A stretch of 64,000 nt of DNA, taken from NCBI GenBank assembly GCA_029210875.1, contig JARGFJ010000001.1:1-64000 (forward strand). The letters run 5' to 3'. Position 1 is the stretch's first letter, and each line of letters starts with the position of its first letter. This DNA comes from Gammaproteobacteria bacterium (GTDB taxonomy: Bacteria; Pseudomonadota; Gammaproteobacteria; Nitrosococcales; Methylophagaceae). The position numbers and the translations under genes are program-made. Positions 48,777 through 59,163 of this stretch are shown piece after piece. The notes beneath the pieces were generated by a model. That model worked only from the letters and a program-made list of their open reading frames with translations, did not search any database and was not told where the DNA came from.

Positions 48777-49426
48777 AGTCCTAGTTTAGGCCAATAATAT
48801 TTTGCCAATAAATACCAAAATCTTAGCCATGCACTTGCAATTATCCAGCTTGCGAACACATCACTCGGCCAATGAACACCGAGTGCAATTCGTGATAAGC
48901 CGCTGGCAATAGATAATATAACAGCTACAAGATAGAGCATGCGACGAGATCTGGATGAAAGCAGCTGTGACAGCACAATTGCTACGGTAACGTAGAACAA
49001 GGTGCTGGTTAGGGTATGGTTGCTAGGGAAGCTTGGTGAGCTAACCTGATCCAGGTGTGAAACTAGTTGTGGCCTTGGTCGACCTACCCAATGCTTAATA
49101 AATGTTGATAGGACGACACCGCTTAACAAAACACCAAGCATGAATAAAACACTACGCCAGCGGCGAAGTAATAATAATGCTGCTATCGTTAGGCTGGCAA
49201 TGATAATGCGAGGTAGCGTATCACCCAGCCAGGTTAATGCTAGCCAAAAATGAGCGACCCATTCGGGACCTTTCAACACAGATAAATCGTTGCTATTTCG
49301 AAAAAATAGCAAAAGTGCTGGATCGAATATGGCGGGTCCAAAATGTGTTAATACTATTCCTGTGAAACTGGTCGCAATGACTACCAACATTAGTAGGCAT
49401 AAGGTTAGAGTCTGTTTATCTTTCAT
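48773..49426 (-). CDS. PAP2 superfamily membrane phosphatase
   Basis: A 217-residue membrane protein with about six helices. The three PAP2 motifs are complete: KHWVGRPRPQL near 107, PSFPSNHTLTS near 130, and SRIALGVHWPSDVFASW near 178 with catalytic histidines in the last two. These enzymes remove phosphate from undecaprenyl pyrophosphate or phosphatidic acid. The start is the ATG at 49426; a TTG eight codons upstream is less likely. Convergent with the kinase-like gene, with a four-base overlap. Confidence 0.85.
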   Translation of the reverse strand: MKDKQTLTLCLLMLVVIATSFTGIVLTHFGPAIFDPALLLFFRNSNDLSVLKGPEWVAHFWLALTWLGDTLPRIIIASLTIAALLLLRRWRSVLFMLGVLLSGVVLSTFIKHWVGRPRPQLVSHLDQVSSPSFPSNHTLTSTLFYVTVAIVLSQLLSSRSRRMLYLVAVILSIASGLSRIALGVHWPSDVFASWIIASAWLRFWYLLAKYYWPKLGL

Positions 49427-49608
49427 AGCAGGGGGGCGATGCGAGATCAACAGAGCTTGGTCTTTGTCGGTTATTTGTTTTGATCATGCTGTTTTAAAAT
49501 TCGTTGTTATGCACTCAGTTTATTGATTACTATTTGAAAAGAGGAGTAATATCTATTATCTAAGATATCAAAAATAGTGGTTTCCTATCTCGGTAAAGGA
49601 GTTTATAC

Positions 49609-50148
49609 ATGAAAAAACATTTAGTGTTGGGATGTTTACTGGCATTAGGAATATCACCAGTAGCCCATGCGGTCAGTAACAATACTTGGGAAGACATTAG
49701 TGATGTCGGATTGTACTCCTTGATAGGCTCCGCCTTGGTATTGCCAACTGCTCGCAGTGATTGGGACGGGCTACGCCAGGCGGGTTATAGTTTAGCTGCT
49801 GCGGAAGGTGTTGCGTTATTAGGAAAAGCGGCCGTAGACAGACAGCGTCCAGATAATAGCGATAATGACAGCTTTCCATCGGGTCATGCTTCTGTTGCAT
49901 TTGCATCAGCCACCACACTACATCTTCGTTATGGTTGGCAATATGGCTTACCAGCCTATGCTGTTGCCACACTGACGGCTACTGCTCGCGTTGAAGCTGA
50001 TAAACATCATTGGACTGATGTTATCGCGGGAGCTGCGATAGGTGGGATTAGTGGCTGGTTATTCACCGATGCCTTCGATGAAAATGTGCAATTAGTACCG
50101 TGGGCTGATAGTGATAGTGCTGGTATCACGACTGTCGCTAGATGGTGA
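49609..50148 (+). CDS. Secreted PAP2-type phosphatase
   Basis: The 179 residues start with a cleavable signal (MKKHLVLGCLLALGISPVAHA). PAP2 motifs are KAAVDRQRP near 73, SFPSGHASVAFAS near 88, and ARVEADKHHWTDV near 126 (R-x5-H-x3-D). It has fewer hydrophobic stretches than its divergent neighbour and may sit in the periplasm or outer membrane, as LpxE/PagP-region phosphatases do; lipid A or polyprenyl phosphates are plausible substrates, unproven. GTAAAGGAG stands before the ATG. Confidence 0.82.
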   Translation: MKKHLVLGCLLALGISPVAHAVSNNTWEDISDVGLYSLIGSALVLPTARSDWDGLRQAGYSLAAAEGVALLGKAAVDRQRPDNSDNDSFPSGHASVAFASATTLHLRYGWQYGLPAYAVATLTATARVEADKHHWTDVIAGAAIGGISGWLFTDAFDENVQLVPWADSDSAGITTVARW

Positions 50149-50201
50149 TATAACGATAGCTTGAATTAATACCCACCAATTTTCATGATCGCTAAAAGAC
50201 A

Positions 50202-51551
50202 TTATGATTTATCGTCATCCGATTCAGTTTGAGGTAATTTCCAGCCACCGCCTAAGGCTTTGATTAGTTTGACACCTGCGATCAAACGACGGCTTAATAG
50301 CGATAATGCACTACGCTCATTAGCCAGTGCGAAACCTTGAGCAATGATCAGTGACTGATAGTTAATGATGCCCGCTTTATACTGATTATTGTTTAGCGTA
50401 ACGACCTCATTTGCAGCGGCTATGACTTCAGCTTGCGCCTGTGCTGCATCAGCCAGCATGTTTAATGCGGCGAGATTATCTTCGACTTCACGAAAACTAT
50501 TGACGACGGTTTGTCGGTAATTAGCCACTGATTCATCGAATACTGCTGTGGCTCCAGTTTTTAAGCTTTCGACACCACCATTATCATAAAAAATACCATT
50601 TATTCTTGAGCCTCCAATTAATCCATGTGCAATGCTGGCACCGATACCCAATCCAAGTGAAGGATAGGCCGCCGCTTCCGCGACACCAATTTTTGCACTT
50701 GCAACCGCCATGCGTCGTTCTGCTGCAACAATATCAGGACGTCGTTCCAGGAGTTCGGTTGGTAATGTTGCTGGAATATGAGGTGGCGTTATTTCTGCAC
50801 TCATTTCAGTAAGTGAGAATTCGCTTGGAGCCTTACCAATCAACTGTGCAATAGTATGTTCCAGCTCAGCACGTTTAATTCGTGCTTCATGAATAAGTAC
50901 TTGTGTTGCGCCTAACTGTGCTTGTTCATGGGCTACATTACTTCGATCAGCAACACCTGAGTTATATTGATTGAGCGCTATTTCTAGTGATTGTTGGTAA
51001 GAGGAAGCGGTATTGTGCAATAACTGAAGATCGGCATCTTGCACACGAAGCATAAAATAAGTTTGTGCTAATTGTGCTTGTAATGACAATTTTATGGCTG
51101 CGATATCGGCTTGAGTTGCTTCAATATTGGCACCACTCGCTTCAATGCTACGTTTAATTCGTCCCCATAGATCAACTTCCCAGTTGACTAAAAATCCCAA
51201 ATCATTATTGCCGCCATAAATGAGTGATGTTGACTGTGCCGAGCGCTCTTTAGTATCTAATGCTTGTGCTTGTCGCAGCCGGGCTTCAACAGCTTGCAGT
51301 GAAAAATTTTGAGTCTCAATTTGCTGCATTAAACCATCTAAAACATCGTCTTGATAGATGTCCCACCAAGATTCAGTATTTAGGTTTGCACTATTTTCCT
51401 TTTCAGTACTATCGGGCGCTTCCTTATAACTGTTCGGAACATCGACACTTGGTTGAACATAATTAGGACCGACAACAGTACAGGCTGTATTAAGTGCCAT
51501 TATCATACTGATAACAACTAAAGAGCTAAGTTGACGAACGGAACGGGTCAT
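50202..51551 (-). CDS. Outer membrane efflux lipoprotein, NodT/OprM type
   Basis: TolC-like outer-membrane channel of about 449 residues. It starts MTRSVRQLSSLVVISMIMAL with lipobox NTAC near 24, then VGPNYVQPSVDVP, the NodT-family opening, and two outer-membrane efflux domains with LVNWEVDLWGRIKRSIEAS and RRPDIVAAERRMAVASAKIGVAEAAAYPSL near 300. The ATG at 51551 overlaps the RND stop by four bases; the longer frame lies inside that gene. It completes a tripartite pump. Confidence 0.92.
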   Translation of the reverse strand: MTRSVRQLSSLVVISMIMALNTACTVVGPNYVQPSVDVPNSYKEAPDSTEKENSANLNTESWWDIYQDDVLDGLMQQIETQNFSLQAVEARLRQAQALDTKERSAQSTSLIYGGNNDLGFLVNWEVDLWGRIKRSIEASGANIEATQADIAAIKLSLQAQLAQTYFMLRVQDADLQLLHNTASSYQQSLEIALNQYNSGVADRSNVAHEQAQLGATQVLIHEARIKRAELEHTIAQLIGKAPSEFSLTEMSAEITPPHIPATLPTELLERRPDIVAAERRMAVASAKIGVAEAAAYPSLGLGIGASIAHGLIGGSRINGIFYDNGGVESLKTGATAVFDESVANYRQTVVNSFREVEDNLAALNMLADAAQAQAEVIAAANEVVTLNNNQYKAGIINYQSLIIAQGFALANERSALSLLSRRLIAGVKLIKALGGGWKLPQTESDDDKS

Positions 51552-54500
51552 GATGTCGTATCCTTTGTGATAGATGTTGAATGGGTTACAGGCGCTAATG
51601 GTCGCCCTAAAAAGCCTTGAGTCCATTGACTAAAGCGATCGAGATATAAATACACTACCGGTGTCGTGTAAAGTGTTAACAGTTGACTCATAATTAAACC
51701 ACCACCAATGGCTATTCCTAATGGTTGGCGCATTTCAGCGCCATCACCGTGTCCTATTGCTAATGGTATGGCGGCTAATAATGCTGCCAGAGATGTCATT
51801 AAAATAGGGCGAAAACGTAATAAACTTGCCTCAAATATCGCCTCACGCGCATTGATTGCTGATTGGCGTTGTCTGATAAGTGCAAAATCGATCATCATAA
51901 TAGCATTCTTCATGACGATGCCAACTAACATGAAAATGCCAATCATAGCGATAACGCTAAACTCGGAGTTAAATAACATCAGTGCCACTAAAGCACCGAC
52001 ACCGGCAGAGGGCAGTGTTGAAAGAATCGTTAGTGGATGAATTAAACTTTCGTAAAGTATGCCAAGCACAATATAGAGCGCCAGTAACGCTGTAAGAAAT
52101 AGAATCGGTTGGTCATCTAACATCTGTTTGAACGCTTGGGCAGAACCTTGAAAACTGCCTCGTATTGACGATGGGATTGCCATATTATTCATGGCCCGAT
52201 TAATGGCATCTGTTGCTTGTGAAAGCGATACATTAGGGGCTCTGTTAAATGATATTGTTGTCGCCGGTAACATTGAATAATGATTGATAGCGAGTGCGGT
52301 TTCAGTTTGTTGATGGTTTGCTATCATTGTCAGAGGCACGTTTTCATTGTGTGAATTTTGAAGATAGAGTTTATCTAGCGCGTCAGCCGATTGAGCATAT
52401 TCTGGTGCAACGCCCATAATAACGCGATATTGATTTAATGGCTGGTACATGATCGAGGCGGTGCGTTGTGAAAATGCATTGTTGAGCAGGATGTCAATAT
52501 CTTTGACACGAAGACCATAACGCGCAATCGTATCACGATCGATGTTTATCGTACTTTGTAAGCCATTATTTTGGGTGTCAGTTTCAATGTCAGTTAATTC
52601 GGGAAGTGTCGCCAATGTTTGTCGAATACGAGGCTCCCACAGTCGTAGTGTTTCCAAATCATCTGCTTGCACGGTGAATTCATAAGAGGCTCGACTGCGA
52701 CGGCCACCCATACGAATATCTTGTACGGGTTTGAGAACGAGCGTTGCACCGGCAATATTACTTATCGGAGTGCGTAATCGTTCAATGATCTCAAGCGCAC
52801 TGATTTTTCTTTCGGACAGCGGTTTGAGCATGATAAATAATTCACCAATATTGCGACCTCCACCACCGGTATAACCCACTACATTTTTGACAGCAGGATC
52901 GGCATCGATAATATCTATATACGCCTTAAGTTTTTCTTGCATCAATGTGAATGAGGTCGATTGATCAGCCCAAATTGTGCCCGTTATTTGCCCAGTATCT
53001 TGTGGTGGAAAAAAGCCTTTTGGAATGATGATATAGAGGTAAACATTAAGACCAATAGTGACCAATAAAATCAGCATGGTAAATCGACTATGATCCAGCA
53101 CCCAATGCAAACTACGTCGGTAAAACCCGAGTAATGCGTCAAAGAAACGTTGACTCCATTGATAGAAGTAACCACGTTGGCGCTGTGTTGTGCTGGTGTT
53201 ATCTTTGAGTAATTGAGCACACAACATTGGTGCTGTCGACAGAGCAATCAACAGGGAAATTAAAATCGCGACGGCTAAGGTGACGGCAAATTCTCGGACA
53301 AACAGGCCGACATAACCACCCATTAATAACATTGGAATAAATACAGCAATAAGCACTAAGGTCATTGTTAATACCGTTGTACCAACTTGTTGGGCACCGA
53401 TCAATGCTGCTTGTTTAGATGACAGGCCTTTTTCGATATGACGACTGACATTTTCAATCACCACAATAGCATCATCGACCACAAAACCGACCACGATGGT
53501 GAGCGCCATTAATGAGAGGTTGTCCAGGCTGTAATTGAGTAGATACATGGCTGCAAATGTACCCAAAATCGATGTTGGTACTGCAATCATTGGCACTAGC
53601 GCAACGCGAAAACTGCGTAAAAAAAGTAATACTACAATGGTGACTAATATAATTGCAAATATCAGAGTGTAACCCGCATCACGCAATGATGCTCGAACCG
53701 TTGAGGTGCGTTCCATCATAATATTGACATCTATTGCTCCAGGTAATGAGGCGCGCAGTACAGGCAATTGCTGAGTAATACTGTCTATTGTTTCTATAAT
53801 GTTAGCGTCTGGTTCTCGTTTAATAATGACTAATACAGCTGGTTTGTCATTGGCTTGACCTGTGTGATAGCTATCTTCAACAGATTCGATAATATCAGCG
53901 ATATCCGATAATTGTACGGCAAGCCCAGTATTGCTATAACCGACGATAACAGGCATAAACTGCTCAGCATATTGTGCTTGGCCATTGGTGGCGATTTGCC
54001 ATTGTCGGTCGTCTTGCTCGACAACACCGCGAGGTAAATTAGAATTTGATGCGATGATCGCTTTTCGAACGTCCTCAAATTTAATGCCGTATTGATGTAA
54101 TGATTGTGGGTTAAGCTCGACACGTACAGCGGGTAGCGAACTGCCACCTATTTCAACTTCGCCTACGCCTTTTAACTGCGATAATTTTTGAGCAATGATC
54201 GTTGAGGCTGCATCATACATTTGTCCAGGCGTCATCGTATCTGATGTCAGGCTTAAAATAATGATTGGCGCATCAGATGGATTAACTTTGCGATAGCTGG
54301 GATAGGTCACCATGTTGTCTGGTAATTGATTTTGAGCTGCATTGAGGGCCGCTTGAACATCTCGTGCCGCACCGTTTATTTTGCGATCAAGGTCGAATTG
54401 CAATACTATTTTGCTTGTTCCAAGTCCACTAGTGGATGTCATTTCAGTGATGCCTGAGATACGACTTAATGCCCGCTCTAATGGCAACGTAACGGCTGAA

Positions 54501-54679
54501 GACATGGTTTCTGGACTGGCGCCAGGTAATACTGCCTGAACTTTTATTGTTGGGATATCTGCCTGTGGTAAGGGGGCAATAGGCAATAAATATAAGGCTA
54601 ATAACCCGACGAACATGATGCCAAGTGTAAGCAAAGTCGTGGCGACAGGACGATGAATAAATGGCGCCGAAAAATTCAT
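51548..54679 (-). CDS. mdtC: RND multidrug efflux transporter, MdtC-like
   Basis: The 1043-residue proton-driven inner-membrane transporter has twelve helices and two large periplasmic loops. [18 protein letters not shown] near 400 contains the paired Asp of the proton relay. [17 protein letters not shown] and [15 protein letters not shown] near 880-925 are HAE1 features. Paired with the next RND gene, as in MdtBC, which form a heterotrimer. Substrate range cannot be read. It lies 19 bases after the first RND gene. Confidence 0.92.
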   Translation of the reverse strand: MNFSAPFIHRPVATTLLTLGIMFVGLLALYLLPIAPLPQADIPTIKVQAVLPGASPETMSSAVTLPLERALSRISGITEMTSTSGLGTSKIVLQFDLDRKINGAARDVQAALNAAQNQLPDNMVTYPSYRKVNPSDAPIIILSLTSDTMTPGQMYDAASTIIAQKLSQLKGVGEVEIGGSSLPAVRVELNPQSLHQYGIKFEDVRKAIIASNSNLPRGVVEQDDRQWQIATNGQAQYAEQFMPVIVGYSNTGLAVQLSDIADIIESVEDSYHTGQANDKPAVLVIIKREPDANIIETIDSITQQLPVLRASLPGAIDVNIMMERTSTVRASLRDAGYTLIFAIILVTIVVLLFLRSFRVALVPMIAVPTSILGTFAAMYLLNYSLDNLSLMALTIVVGFVVDDAIVVIENVSRHIEKGLSSKQAALIGAQQVGTTVLTMTLVLIAVFIPMLLMGGYVGLFVREFAVTLAVAILISLLIALSTAPMLCAQLLKDNTSTTQRQRGYFYQWSQRFFDALLGFYRRSLHWVLDHSRFTMLILLVTIGLNVYLYIIIPKGFFPPQDTGQITGTIWADQSTSFTLMQEKLKAYIDIIDADPAVKNVVGYTGGGGRNIGELFIMLKPLSERKISALEIIERLRTPISNIAGATLVLKPVQDIRMGGRRSRASYEFTVQADDLETLRLWEPRIRQTLATLPELTDIETDTQNNGLQSTINIDRDTIARYGLRVKDIDILLNNAFSQRTASIMYQPLNQYRVIMGVAPEYAQSADALDKLYLQNSHNENVPLTMIANHQQTETALAINHYSMLPATTISFNRAPNVSLSQATDAINRAMNNMAIPSSIRGSFQGSAQAFKQMLDDQPILFLTALLALYIVLGILYESLIHPLTILSTLPSAGVGALVALMLFNSEFSVIAMIGIFMLVGIVMKNAIMMIDFALIRQRQSAINAREAIFEASLLRFRPILMTSLAALLAAIPLAIGHGDGAEMRQPLGIAIGGGLIMSQLLTLYTTPVVYLYLDRFSQWTQGFLGRPLAPVTHSTSITKDTTS

Positions 54680-54698
54680 AATGCCACTGTTTCCATTA

Positions 54699-57600
54699 TC
54701 AGCTGTTGGCTTGAGCTGAACGAGTTAGTCGTTCAAAAGCAAGATAGATAACGGGTGTTGTAAATAAGGTCAATAGCTGACTTACTACCAGTCCACCGAT
54801 TAATGTTATACCTAGCGGATGACGTAATTCAGAACCTGCACCCGAACCCAGGATAAGTGGCAATGCCGCTAATAATGCCGCCATCGTCGTCATCATGATT
54901 GGGCGAAAACGTTGCAGACAAGCTCGGAATATTGCCTCATTAGCCGTTAAGCCTTGTTGTCGTTGTGCATCCAAGGCAAAGTCAATCATCATGATCGCAT
55001 TTTTCATCACAATACCAATGAGTAGAATGATCCCAATGATTGAAATGACATTCAGTTCATTGCCAGTCAGCATCAGCGCAAGCAAAGCGCCAACGCCAGC
55101 TGATGGTAGGCTCGATAAAATAGTTATTGGATGAATATAACTTTCATACAGTATGCCTAGCACGATATAAACAGTGACGATAGCAGCAATAATTAGTAAC
55201 AATTGATTAGTTAGAGAGCGACTAAAAGCATCGGCTGAACCTTGAAATTTGAGTTGTGTATTCTCGGGTAGATTGATCTCGTTTTCAACGTTGTTGATCG
55301 AATTAATTGCATCACTCAGTGCATATCCAGGACTTAGATTAAATGAAATAGTGGCGGCAGGAAATTGACCAATGCGGGTAATGACGAGCGGTGCGCTTCG
55401 TTCCGTCACACGTGCAATTGAAGACAGCGGTATCTGTCTCGCGTATGTGGGTGCAGATGGATCGGTTGAGGGTGCCGTCATTGCAGTGATATAGATATTA
55501 TCTAATGCGGAGATACCGCCACGGAATTCAGGTTTGAGTTCAAGAATAATATAGTGCTGATTGGTTGATGAAAAAATCGTAGTGACTTTACGCTGACCAA
55601 AGGCGTTATAAAGTGTCGTGTCGATAGCTAACGGTGTGACACCTAATCGACTAGCCAGTGCACGATCAATTTCTATATAAGCTTGTAAACCATTTTGTTG
55701 TTGATCGCTGGTGACATCTGATAATGGTGTCTCATCCTGCAATCGCTGAATTAATTTAGGTACCCAGTCACGAAGGATATCTGGATCTGCACTTTCAAGC
55801 GACAGTTGATATTGGGTGCGACTGATTTGATGGTCGACAGTCAAATCTTGTACTGCTTGTAAATATAATTTGATGCCGATCAGATCTGTTGTAGCTGCCT
55901 GTAGGCGATCAATGACATCGATTGCACCCACATCACGCTGTGATAACGGTTTCAGGTTAATTAAAAAACGACCACTATTAAGCGTAGGATTACTGCTGTC
56001 AACGCCAATATACGATGACAGGCTTTCAACGGCTGGATCTTGCAAGATTATGTGAGCAAGCGCTTGTTGTCGTTCAGCCATGGCACTGAATGAAATGCTT
56101 TCTGGTGCTTGAGAAATTCCTTGAATGGCTGAGGTATCTTGTACAGGAAAGAAACCTTTTGGAATAATGATGTAAAGAAATATAGTCACTATCAGTGTTG
56201 ATATTGCGACGATAAGTGCCATCAATTGATGTTTTAGTACCCATTGCAAACTAGTAGCATAACTAGCAGTTAAGCGGCTAAAGAGGCTAGAGATATTGGC
56301 TGGGGCATCATTGTCTTTGTTCAGAAATCGCGCACACATCATCGGGGTTAATGTCAGTGAAACTACGGCTGAAATCAAGATGGCAACAGCGAGCGTGACT
56401 GCAAATTCGCGAAATAGCCGACCAATAATATCACCCATAAATAACAATGGAATAAGTACAGCAATCAGTGAAAAAGTGAGCGATATAATGGTAAAACCAA
56501 TTTGGTGTGAGCCTTTGATAGCCGCTTGCAGTGGTGATTCGCCTGCTTCGATGTGACGCATAATATTTTCGATCATGACGATAGCATCATCAACCACAAA
56601 TCCGGTCGCAATAATGAGTGCCATCAAAGTCAGATTATTAACTGAAAAACCGGCAAGATACATGATTGCAAAGGTGCCAATTAATGATAGAGGTACTGCA
56701 ATGCTGGGTATAATTGTCGCGGCAAATTTGCGTAAAAATAAGAAAATAATCATCACCACTAAGGCGATAGAAAAGAGCAGTTCAAATTGCACATCATGTA
56801 CTGATGCGCGAATGGATTGAGTGCGGTCTGTCAGAATCGATAGCTTAGCTGCTGGCGGTAAGGCAGAAGTCAGCTGTGGTAAGCGTTGTTTTATGCTATC
56901 GACGACAGCGATGACATTGGCATTAGGTTGACGCTGAATAGTGATAATTAATGCAGATGTTTCATTGACCCAGGCTGCCAGTCGTGAATTTTCAGCGCCA
57001 TTGCTGACCGTGGCGACATCCTTGATTCTGATCGGAGCCTGATTTCGATATGTAACGATGATATCGTTGATCTCTTGAGCTGACTTGAGTTGGCTGTTTG
57101 TATTAATAAGTGATGCTTGTTCGGGACCATCAAAGCCGCCGTTTGCCAGATTTGAATTGGCATCATTGACTGCAGAATTAATATCTTCCAATGATAATTT
57201 ATAAGCGGCAAGCATATTGGGATCAGCAGAAATTTTTATAGCTGGTCGTTGACCACCACTGATATTAACCACGCCTACACCGGATAGTTGTGATAGCTGG
57301 GTTGTAAGCCTTGTTTCTGCTAATTGTTGAAGTGCCGGTAGCGTTAAGGTGTCAGAGCTTAATGCCAATGTCATGATTGACGGATCAGCCGGATTGATTT
57401 TGTTATAAATAGGTAATTGAGGCAGATTTTTCGGCAATAAATTGATAGCGGCATTAATCGCTGCTTGCACGTCCTGCTCGGCAAGATCAAGCTCGCGTTC
57501 GAGTGAAAATTGTAAGGTAATGATAGAGGCACCAGCGGAGCTTGTTGAAGACATTTGGTCTAGGCCTGGAATCCGTCCAAATTGTCGTTCCAGAGGTGCT

Positions 57601-57791
57601 GTGATGGTTGAAGCAATACTATCCGGGCTGGCTCCAGGATATAAGGTAACCACCTGGATCATCGGATAATCAAATTTAGGGAGTGCCGATATTGGCAATA
57701 GTCGATAGGAAAATAAACCGATTAGTAATATCGCTGCCATAAATAACGACGTTGCGACTGGTCGAAGTATAAAAATACGAGAAATAGTCAT
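54699..57791 (-). CDS. mdtB: RND multidrug efflux transporter, MdtB-like
   Basis: The 1030-residue first RND subunit has the same architecture as its partner: start [40 protein letters not shown] near 50, proton-relay [18 protein letters not shown] near 398, and [19 protein letters not shown] near 925. The two RND genes are clearly paralogous to one another. It is separated from the membrane fusion gene by 92 bases of AT-rich spacer with no obvious terminator. Confidence 0.92.
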   Translation of the reverse strand: MTISRIFILRPVATSLFMAAILLIGLFSYRLLPISALPKFDYPMIQVVTLYPGASPDSIASTITAPLERQFGRIPGLDQMSSTSSAGASIITLQFSLERELDLAEQDVQAAINAAINLLPKNLPQLPIYNKINPADPSIMTLALSSDTLTLPALQQLAETRLTTQLSQLSGVGVVNISGGQRPAIKISADPNMLAAYKLSLEDINSAVNDANSNLANGGFDGPEQASLINTNSQLKSAQEINDIIVTYRNQAPIRIKDVATVSNGAENSRLAAWVNETSALIITIQRQPNANVIAVVDSIKQRLPQLTSALPPAAKLSILTDRTQSIRASVHDVQFELLFSIALVVMIIFLFLRKFAATIIPSIAVPLSLIGTFAIMYLAGFSVNNLTLMALIIATGFVVDDAIVMIENIMRHIEAGESPLQAAIKGSHQIGFTIISLTFSLIAVLIPLLFMGDIIGRLFREFAVTLAVAILISAVVSLTLTPMMCARFLNKDNDAPANISSLFSRLTASYATSLQWVLKHQLMALIVAISTLIVTIFLYIIIPKGFFPVQDTSAIQGISQAPESISFSAMAERQQALAHIILQDPAVESLSSYIGVDSSNPTLNSGRFLINLKPLSQRDVGAIDVIDRLQAATTDLIGIKLYLQAVQDLTVDHQISRTQYQLSLESADPDILRDWVPKLIQRLQDETPLSDVTSDQQQNGLQAYIEIDRALASRLGVTPLAIDTTLYNAFGQRKVTTIFSSTNQHYIILELKPEFRGGISALDNIYITAMTAPSTDPSAPTYARQIPLSSIARVTERSAPLVITRIGQFPAATISFNLSPGYALSDAINSINNVENEINLPENTQLKFQGSADAFSRSLTNQLLLIIAAIVTVYIVLGILYESYIHPITILSSLPSAGVGALLALMLTGNELNVISIIGIILLIGIVMKNAIMMIDFALDAQRQQGLTANEAIFRACLQRFRPIMMTTMAALLAALPLILGSGAGSELRHPLGITLIGGLVVSQLLTLFTTPVIYLAFERLTRSAQANS

Positions 57792-57883
57792 AAAGTAAAC
57801 ACTCGTTTAGCCAATTGTTTAAGCATAGGGTTGCTTGAAATTAACATACATACTGGCTATATCCTGATAAGTTTGGTTAGCAG

Positions 57884-59068
57884 TTAACGTTTATGAGTAT
57901 TGTTATCATGACGTGCAATGAGTTTAATTTTTGCACCTTCTCGTAGCCGGTCAGCACCTTGAATGACCAGCTTATCGCCAATATCGACTCCAGATTCAAT
58001 TGAGGTAACCTTGCCTTGTGATCTACGAATTTTAACTGGAGCGACTGATACGGTAAGATCTTGATTCACTCGATAGACAAACTTGCCTGGTGAACCGTGC
58101 TGAATAGCTGCTGTCGGGATAAGAATTGCTTGTGGATCAGTGTCGACAGTAAGTTTTACATTAACGAATTGATTGGCAAAGAGGGCACTGTCAGGGTTGG
58201 CGAATTCGGCTTTGACTTTAATCGTGCCGGTAGTTGAGTCAATTTGGTTATCTGTCGCAACAAGACGACCTTCTGCGATCTTATTTTTTAAGGCACGATC
58301 ATACAGTTCAACAATGTCCGTTTGTTTCGCCTTCAATAAGGTGATTATCCGTGGCAAATCATCCTCAGGAATCGGGAAAATAACGCTGATGGGATCTAAT
58401 TGAGTGATGCTTACAATTCCCATTACATCAGATGTACGGACAATGTTTCCAGCATCAACTTGACGAAAACCGACGCGACCACTGATTGGTGCCTTGATCT
58501 GAGCATATTTTAATTGAATTTTTGCCGCCGTTACTTGCCCCTGATCTGCTTGTACAGCGGCTTGATATTGATGCACTAACGATTGTTTTGATTCGACCAA
58601 TTGCAATGATATTGAATCTTGTTTTAGTAGTTTACGATAACGTGCTAAATCGTTTATGGCCGTATTGAGTAGTGTTTGGTCACTGGCTAACTGACCTGTA
58701 GCAAGATCCAATTGGATTTGAAAAGGAACAGGATCAATTTCAGCTAAAAGATCACCCGCCTTAACTATTTGTCCTTCTTTAAAACTAATCGTCATCAGTT
58801 GACCGTCAACTCGGCTTCGAACATCAACAGTATTTAGAGGAGTGACAACCCCTAAACCATAGAGATATGTTTTGAATTCATCCTTGTAGACTTCGGCAAC
58901 TACGACGGGTGCTGCATCATTGTCAGTCATATCGCCTGTGTCGGCTGGCGTTGCTTTGTTTTGGGTAGACGGCAACGGCAGCCAATTTTTTTGAAACGAT
59001 ACCGGCACTAAGACGATGATCGTTAAAATCACCAGTTTGAAGATCCAACTTATTGGTTTTGATGCCAT
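57884..59068 (-). CDS. mdtA: RND pump periplasmic adaptor (membrane fusion protein), MdtA-like
   Basis: The 394-residue adaptor has one N-terminal helix (about 9-26, no lipobox), then a beta-barrel/lipoyl fold: VRSRVDGQLMTISFKEGQIVKAGDLLAEIDP near 84 and LKYAQIKAPISGRVGFRQVDAGN near 187 (cited in part), with a helical hairpin between. It bridges the RND pumps and the outer-membrane channel. First gene of the four-gene efflux operon. No regulator gene lies beside it. Confidence 0.92.
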   Translation of the reverse strand: MASKPISWIFKLVILTIIVLVPVSFQKNWLPLPSTQNKATPADTGDMTDNDAAPVVVAEVYKDEFKTYLYGLGVVTPLNTVDVRSRVDGQLMTISFKEGQIVKAGDLLAEIDPVPFQIQLDLATGQLASDQTLLNTAINDLARYRKLLKQDSISLQLVESKQSLVHQYQAAVQADQGQVTAAKIQLKYAQIKAPISGRVGFRQVDAGNIVRTSDVMGIVSITQLDPISVIFPIPEDDLPRIITLLKAKQTDIVELYDRALKNKIAEGRLVATDNQIDSTTGTIKVKAEFANPDSALFANQFVNVKLTVDTDPQAILIPTAAIQHGSPGKFVYRVNQDLTVSVAPVKIRRSQGKVTSIESGVDIGDKLVIQGADRLREGAKIKLIARHDNNTHKR

Positions 59069-59163
59069 GAGTTCAGTACTTACATAGAAAATTTCAAAGT
59101 CAAATTATCACACATTTGCTATCCCTTTGCAGAATATAGCAATAGGCGCCAGTTTGATCGCTA

